A stretch of DNA of 22,811 nt from DATAEU01 sp046724395 (GTDB taxonomy: Bacteria > Actinomycetota > UBA4738 > HRBIN12): the NCBI GenBank assembly GCA_046724395.1, contig JBKOWM010000101.1:1-22811 (forward strand), read 5' to 3'. The position numbers and the translations under genes were made by a program. The notes below the pieces were generated by a model. That model ran no database searches and had not been told where the DNA came from. It worked only from the letters and a program-made list of their open reading frames with translations. Below, piece by piece: positions 15,633 through 22,811 of this stretch. Position 1 is the first letter of the stretch; each line of letters opens with the position of its first letter.

Positions 15633-16661
15633 ATGGCGTACAGGCGCATCGTGTTGGCAACGGACGGCTCCGCTTCCGCGGAGACACCCGAGCGCATCGC
15701 CGCGAAGCTCGCGAAGGCGACGAGGGGAAGCGTCACGCTCGTTCACGCGTTCTCGGACCGAGGACGTGCGGATGCCGCCGTCGCGCGCGCACGCGGCATC
15801 CTCGAGGAGCAAGGGATCAAGCATGAGGTGGTGCTGAGCGGCGATGAGCCTTCGGAGGCGATCATCACCGCGGCGGACACGGGCGAGGCCGAGGTCATCG
15901 TGATCGGCAGCCGCGGCCTCCTGCGCGACGAGCAGGTCTTCGGCAGCGTGGTCAAGAAGGTGGCCCAGCATGCGCCGTGCGACGTGCTGCTGACCCGTAC
16001 ACGCGACGACGTCGAGCGGGTCGACGGCGGGCCGGTCTACCGTCGCGTGTTGATCGCCACCGATGGGTCGGCAACGGCCGACCGAGCCGCCCGAAAGGGG
16101 TTCGCGCTCGCGAAGCGACTCGACGCCGAGGTCGGGCTGATCTTCGTGGGACATCCGAAGACCGGCGAACTCATCCTGCGGGATACGGTCGCGACCAACG
16201 TGGGCGGCTCGGGGGTCGAGGCCAAGACGCTGATCCGCGACGGGGATCCCGCGCAGGCGATCATCTCCGCGGCCGCCGACGAGGGATTCGAGCTCGTCGT
16301 CGTCGGGAACCGGGGGATGACGGGGGCGCGGGCGGCGGTGCTCGGCTCCATTCCGCTCACCGTCGCGCAGTACGCCGGAGCTGACGTGCTCATCGCGCGC
16401 ACGATCGCACAAAGCCTGGAGGAGATCGGGCCGGGCGAGGGCGGCATCGTCGCGACCGGCGATCACAAGGTGGCCGTCTATCGGGACGCGACGGGCGTCG
16501 TCCACGCACTGTCGGCCATATGCACCCACATGGGGTGCACCGTAAAGTGGAATCCGACCGCGCGGACCTTCGATTGCCCGTGTCACGGGTCGCGCTTTGC
16601 TCCCACGGGCGAGGTCGTCAACGGTCCGGCCGCCCGGCCGCTGGAGTCGACCGACCTGTAG
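15633..16661 (+). CDS. Tandem universal stress protein fused to a Rieske [2Fe-2S] domain
   Basis: This 342-residue protein is one continuous frame with three domains. Residues about 3-122 are a UspA domain with GSRG at 92-95 and GS at 104-105, one residue shorter than the G-x2-G-x9-G-S nucleotide motif. Residues about 137-256 are a second UspA domain with the full motif (Gly225, Gly228, Gly238-Ser239). Residues about 262-342 are a Rieske domain: Cys297/His299 in CTHMGC and Cys315/His318 in CPCHGS are the cluster ligands, and Cys302 and Cys317 could form the disulfide seen in high-potential Rieske proteins. There is no signal peptide or membrane helix, so it is cytoplasmic. The Rieske part resembles those at the C terminus of some FAD oxidoreductases. 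Function is unknown; redox sensing coupled to ATP binding is an inference. Confidence 0.88.
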   Translation: MAYRRIVLATDGSASAETPERIAAKLAKATRGSVTLVHAFSDRGRADAAVARARGILEEQGIKHEVVLSGDEPSEAIITAADTGEAEVIVIGSRGLLRDEQVFGSVVKKVAQHAPCDVLLTRTRDDVERVDGGPVYRRVLIATDGSATADRAARKGFALAKRLDAEVGLIFVGHPKTGELILRDTVATNVGGSGVEAKTLIRDGDPAQAIISAAADEGFELVVVGNRGMTGARAAVLGSIPLTVAQYAGADVLIARTIAQSLEEIGPGEGGIVATGDHKVAVYRDATGVVHALSAICTHMGCTVKWNPTARTFDCPCHGSRFAPTGEVVNGPAARPLESTDL

Positions 16662-16664
16662 CAG

Positions 16665-17144
16665 TCAGAACGGTTTGAAGACCATCAGATACGCGAGGAG
16701 GCCGAGCGCGACGAACCCGAGGACGGCGTTGAACATAGCCAACGGCGATCGAAGGATCTCGTCGAGCTCCTCATCACTGCGACGCGGGACGCCCGACGGC
16801 CTGACCTCGACGGCCTCCTTGACGCGTCGATAGTACGGACCGGCGACAGCCGCCATCTCCCCGATCAACAGGACGAGGATGAAGAGCGAGATCCAGATCC
16901 ACCACTGGCCCCACCAGCTGCCCGCGAAACCCGCGATCACGCCGAACAGGACGAGCAACCCGAGCGCGACGTACATGGCCTGAACGCTCGAGCCCGAGAA
17001 CTGCAACAACTCGGCGATCCTGCCTCGATCCCGTTCCTTGCGCAAACGGATCGCGACCGTAGCGGAGACGCCGTGGAACATCACGAAGGCCAACACCGCG
17101 AGGATGTGGAGCAGCTTCCACCAGTTGTAGGCGATCGCGAGCAT
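16665..17144 (-). CDS. Integral membrane protein, DUF2269-like
   Basis: This 159-residue protein has four hydrophobic helices: about 8-30 (LLHILAVLAFVMFHGVSATVAI), 59-78 (MYVALGLLVLFGVIAGFAG), 84-103 (WIWISLFILVLLIGEMAAVA) and 138-157 (NAVLGFVALGLLAYLMVF). Between helices 3 and 4 is a charged cytoplasmic loop (VPRRSDEELDEILRSP). The His near the start of helix 1 and the overall layout resemble DUF2269 proteins, whose role is not known. ATG 17144 is preceded by TACGCT with 9 nt between, suggesting a near-leaderless transcript. It is divergent from metH and convergent with the USP-Rieske gene, with a 3-bp gap. Confidence 0.75.
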   Translation of the reverse strand: MLAIAYNWWKLLHILAVLAFVMFHGVSATVAIRLRKERDRGRIAELLQFSGSSVQAMYVALGLLVLFGVIAGFAGSWWGQWWIWISLFILVLLIGEMAAVAGPYYRRVKEAVEVRPSGVPRRSDEELDEILRSPLAMFNAVLGFVALGLLAYLMVFKPF

Positions 17145-17165
17145 CGAGGGCGGAGCGTACCGCAG

Positions 17166-17180
17166 CACGCGAGCCGCGTG
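17166..17180. repeat. Inverted repeat between divergent DUF2269-like gene and metH
   Basis: CACGCG-AGC-CGCGTG has perfect 6-bp arms around 3 bp, roughly 60 bp before the metH start. It could be an operator for either gene. GC-rich sequence makes such repeats common, so this is only a candidate. Confidence 0.3.
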
Positions 17181-17228
17181 AGCCGCCGCGGGGTCCCCGA
17201 ACCGCGCTGGACGCGGCCGAGGGGACGG

Positions 17229-17234
17229 TACGAT
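17229..17234 (+). promoter_or_regulatory. -10 element of a probable leaderless metH transcript
   Basis: TACGAT is followed by 6 nt and then ATG 17241. This matches the TAnnnT-6-start spacing seen before the thiolase and the aminotransferase. No Shine-Dalgarno sequence is present. A weak -35 candidate, TGGACG (17208-17213), has a short 15-bp spacer. Confidence 0.45.
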
Positions 17235-17240
17235 GGACAC

Positions 17241-20883
<3,643 letters not shown>

Positions 20884-20891
<8 letters not shown>

Positions 20892-20908
20892 CCGCCCCGC
20901 CGACCCGG
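20884..20908 (+). terminator. Weak hairpin at the metH stop codon
   Basis: CCGGGT (20884-20889) and ACCCGG (20903-20908) are perfect 6-bp arms with a 13-nt loop, starting at the end of metH and overlapping its stop. There is no T tract. It may be a weak terminator or a chance GC-rich repeat. Confidence 0.25.
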
Positions 20909-20917
20909 TCGCGATCC

Positions 20918-20931
20918 TGAACGGCCGTTCA
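20918..20931. promoter_or_regulatory. Operator-like perfect palindrome upstream of the aminotransferase
   Basis: TGAACGGCCGTTCA is a perfect 14-bp palindrome. It overlaps a candidate -35 element (TTCAAA, 20928-20933), so a bound protein would block RNA polymerase. A second half site, GGCCGTTC, follows at about 20940-20947. It matches the palindrome before the aldo/keto reductase (14593-14606) at 13 of 14 bases. Confidence 0.65.
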
Positions 20932-20955
20932 AATCTCGGGCCGTTCTGTTACCGT
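20928..20955 (+). promoter_or_regulatory. Promoter of the aminotransferase gene, probably leaderless
   Basis: TTCAAA (20928-20933) and TACCGT (20950-20955) are separated by 16 bp. The -10 element is followed by 6 nt and then GTG 20962, so the mRNA would begin at or near the start codon. This is the third case of this spacing in the window. Confidence 0.45.
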
Positions 20956-20961
20956 GCCGTG

Positions 20962-22212
20962 GTGACACGCTTCTGGCACTCCTTCGCCGACATGGCGGCC
21001 GTCGAGCGGGCCGGAGAGCTCGTCATCGACCGCGGAGAGGGCGTCCACGTCTGGGACGACCACGGCCGCCGCTACGTCGATGCGACCGCCGCCCTCTGGT
21101 ACTGCAACGTGGGATACGGGCGGGAGGAGATCGCCGAGGCGGCGGCGGCGCAACTCCGCACGTTGTCGGCATACTCGACGTTCGGGGACCTGTCGAACAG
21201 GCCCGCCATGGAGCTGTGCGAGCGCGTGGCGTCGGTCGCCCCCGTTCGCGACGGCCGAGTGTTCCTCACGAGCGGCGGCTCGGACTCGATCGATACCGCC
21301 GCCAAGATCGTGCGGCGATACTGGCAGCTCGTCGGCCGTGCGGATCGAACCGTGTTCGTCACTCGTGAACGCGCATACCATGGCATGCACGTCGCCGGCA
21401 CGAGCCTCGCCGGGATCGAGGCGAACGCGACCGGCTACGGCGCGCTGGTCGGCGATGTCGTTCGCGTGGAGTGGGATTCGGCCGAGGGCCTGCGCGAGGC
21501 GATCGCCTCGGCCGGCCCGGAGCGGGTCGCGGCGTTCTTTTGTGAGCCGGTCATCGGCGCCGGTGGCGTGTTCCCCCCGCCGGAGGGTTACCTGGCGGAA
21601 GTCCGCGCGATCTGTCGGGAGACAGGCGTGCTCTTCGTCGCGGATGAAGTCATCACCGGTTTCGGCCGCGTCGGCGACTGGTTCGCGAGCTCCAGGTGGG
21701 ACCTCGAACCCGATCTCGTCACGTGTGCGAAGGGGATCACGAGCGGTTACCTGCCGATGGGCGCAGTGATCGCTGCCCCCAACGTGACAGAGCCGTTCTG
21801 GGCCGAGGGCGCGGGAATGTTCCGTCACGGCTACACGTATTCGGGGCACGCCGCCGTCGCCGCCGCGGCGCTCGCGAACCTCGAGATTGTCGAGCGCGAG
21901 GGCCTGCACAAGCGAGGCCTGCAGCTCGAGTCCGACCTCGCGGACGCGCTTCGGCCCCTCGAGACCCATCCGCTGGTCGAGGAGGTCCGTGCGGGCACCG
22001 GCGTGTTGGCGGCGGTTCAGCTGCGATCGGACGCCCTGGCCGAGGATCCAGCGCTCCCCGCTCGCGTCGTTTCGGCGTGCCGGCGCGCGGGGGTGATGAC
22101 CAGAGCCCTGGCTACCGGCGCGCTTCAGATCTCGCCCGCGCTCGTGATCGACGAGCCCGCCGCCGCCGAGGTTCGCGACGGGATCCGAGCGGCGCTGGAG
22201 GACTGCGCCTAG
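20962..22212 (+). CDS. Class III PLP-dependent aminotransferase
   Basis: This 416-residue fold-type I enzyme of the omega-aminotransferase group has GVHVWDDHGRRYVDATAALW near the N terminus, FLTSGGSDSIDTAAKIVRRYW for phosphate binding, ERAYHGMHVAGTSL, VADEVITGFGRVGDWFAS, and the PLP lysine in CAKGITSGYLPMGAV. Class III members use amines or omega-amino acids as donors and pyruvate or 2-oxoglutarate as acceptors; the substrate is not evident. Adjacent GTG codons at 20959 and 20962 are both possible starts. I prefer 20962 because it is 6 nt after TACCGT. The palindrome at 20918-20931 suggests control by the same regulator as the aldo/keto reductase unit. Convergent with erpA. Confidence 0.92.
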   Translation: MTRFWHSFADMAAVERAGELVIDRGEGVHVWDDHGRRYVDATAALWYCNVGYGREEIAEAAAAQLRTLSAYSTFGDLSNRPAMELCERVASVAPVRDGRVFLTSGGSDSIDTAAKIVRRYWQLVGRADRTVFVTRERAYHGMHVAGTSLAGIEANATGYGALVGDVVRVEWDSAEGLREAIASAGPERVAAFFCEPVIGAGGVFPPPEGYLAEVRAICRETGVLFVADEVITGFGRVGDWFASSRWDLEPDLVTCAKGITSGYLPMGAVIAAPNVTEPFWAEGAGMFRHGYTYSGHAAVAAAALANLEIVEREGLHKRGLQLESDLADALRPLETHPLVEEVRAGTGVLAAVQLRSDALAEDPALPARVVSACRRAGVMTRALATGALQISPALVIDEPAAAEVRDGIRAALEDCA

Positions 22213-22274
22213 CGCGCGACCCCATGGGGGCGGAATCGCTCACTCGATCGAGACCGCGATCGGTGGTGGAGACT

Positions 22275-22297
22275 CGGCTCCCCCAGATCGGGGGCCG
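22275..22297. terminator. Possible hairpin between convergent aminotransferase and erpA
   Basis: CCCCC (22280-22284) and GGGGG (22290-22294) pair around AGATC, and outer CGG/CCG bases extend the stem with a bulge. There is no T tract on either strand. Position between two gene ends makes a bidirectional terminator plausible but unproved. Confidence 0.35.
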
Positions 22298-22313
22298 ACA
22301 TCGGTGGCGGCGA

Positions 22314-22634
22314 TCAGTGGAAACTGTGCCCGCAGGCGCACGACCCCTGGGCGACAGGGTTGTCGATCGTGAAGCCCGACTGCTCGAGAGTGTCGACGAA
22401 GTCGATCGTCGCCTGGCTGAGGTAGGGAACGCTCATCTTGTCGACGACGACGCGAACCCCGAACTGCTCGTGCGCGACGTCCTTGTCGGAAAGCTGGTCA
22501 TCGAGGTACATGGCGTACCGGAGGCCGGAGCATCCGCCGGGCTGAACCGCAACGCGCAGCGCGATGTCGCTGCGCCCCTCCTCGTCGAGAAGCTCCTTGA
22601 CCTTCCCGGCCGCCATCTGCGTCAGCTGGATCAT
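22314..22634 (-). CDS. erpA: A-type Fe-S cluster carrier (ErpA/IscA/HesB family)
   Basis: This 106-residue protein has the three conserved cysteines of A-type carriers: Cys35 in QPGGCSGLRY and Cys99/Cys101 in GSCACGHSF, with the family's usual length. It receives clusters from a scaffold and passes them to apo-proteins. The name erpA rather than iscA is a judgement from the motif and from its stand-alone location. ATG 22634 is preceded by a good GGAGGG with 4 nt between. A TACAAT -10 element lies about 95 nt upstream. Confidence 0.93.
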   Translation of the reverse strand: MIQLTQMAAGKVKELLDEEGRSDIALRVAVQPGGCSGLRYAMYLDDQLSDKDVAHEQFGVRVVVDKMSVPYLSQATIDFVDTLEQSGFTIDNPVAQGSCACGHSFH

Positions 22635-22729
22635 CGTCCCTCCGGTCGTTCTGGCTCAATCGGCGCCGGCCCGGCATTCGTGCGTCTCGTCGGTCTTCGG
22701 GGTTTCCGCCCGCCGCCGCGTCAGGGTCG

Positions 22730-22735
22730 ATTGTA
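22730..22735 (-). promoter_or_regulatory. Possible -10 element for erpA
   Basis: TACAAT on the minus strand matches the consensus at 5 of 6 bases. The leader to ATG 22634 would be about 88 nt and include GGAGGG. No clear -35 element is visible. The rest of the 131-bp gap (22635-22765) shows no gene. Confidence 0.4.
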
Positions 22736-22765
22736 CCCGCGACCAGCCGAAACCCGACGTCGCGA

Positions 22766-22811
22766 TCAGGATTCGCGAAAGTCCGCGACGGTGCCCTCGC
22801 TGACGCGGCGC
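22766..22811 (-). CDS. Possible C-terminal fragment of a protein cut by the window edge
   Basis: A minus-strand frame entering from the right edge encodes RRVSEGTVADFRES and ends in TGA at 22768-22766. The residues look like an ordinary soluble C terminus, and the stop lies before the erpA promoter. Only 14 codons are visible, so the family cannot be recognised and the frame could be chance. Confidence 0.35.
   Translation of the reverse strand, partial: RRVSEGTVADFRES

Noticed and set aside
17145..17240. Possible cobalamin riboswitch before metH
   Set aside because: The 96-bp divergent gap is too short for the fold, no B12-box-like segment is visible, and the -10 placement suggests a leaderless mRNA.

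Overview
The window looks like chromosomal DNA of a high-GC member of the Actinomycetota, probably from an uncultured or deep-branching lineage. The main markers are a WhiB-family Fe-S regulator, a PimB-type mannosyltransferase, a DEDDh exonuclease fused to a UvrC-like GIY-YIG module of the kind found in actinobacteria, a LexA box of actinobacterial type, and several genes whose start codon lies only 6-9 nt after a TAnnnT -10 element, as expected of leaderless mRNAs. The class cannot be fixed from sequence alone. I see no rRNA, tRNA, CRISPR array, insertion sequence or phage gene, and the coding density is high.

Layout. 1-1234 (minus): the start of a zinc-ribbon protein and a GT4 glycosyltransferase. 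1257-2469 (plus): ygfZ and whiB. 2526-4698 (plus): a translationally coupled D,D-heptose operon, hddA-gmhB-gmhA. 4741-6473 (plus): a promoter with a LexA box in its spacer, driving the exonuclease/GIY-YIG nuclease. 6493-7961 (plus): a thiolase and a stand-alone RAM-domain protein. 7958-9363 (minus): a five-gene operon of mostly unknown function: pseudo-receiver, zinc ribbon, a hypothetical protein, a 36-residue membrane peptide, and a deazaflavin-type nitroreductase. 9457-11468 (plus): an aquaporin and a cysteine desulfurase. 11488-14429 (minus): korA-korB, with an unusual leader. 14650-16661 (plus): an aldo/keto reductase and a universal-stress-protein/Rieske fusion. 16665-17144 (minus): a small integral membrane protein. 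17241-20891 (plus): full-length metH. 20962-22212 (plus): a class III aminotransferase. 22314-22634 (minus): an ErpA/IscA Fe-S carrier. The right edge carries a possible C-terminal fragment of another minus-strand gene.

How the genes relate. Fe-S biology recurs: sulfur supply (desulfurase), cluster delivery (ErpA), maintenance (YgfZ), and likely clients or sensors (WhiB, KorB, the UvrC-like nuclease with its cysteine set, the Rieske domain). Two non-adjacent transcription units, aldo/keto reductase plus USP-Rieske and the aminotransferase, share a TGAACGGCCGnTCA palindrome and may answer to one TetR-type repressor. The most unusual items are the USP-USP-Rieske fusion, the SOS-type promoter of the nuclease, the hairpin between the Shine-Dalgarno sequence and the start codon of korA, the receiver-like protein with Glu in place of the phospho-acceptor Asp, and the cysteine desulfurase that lacks a normal start codon.
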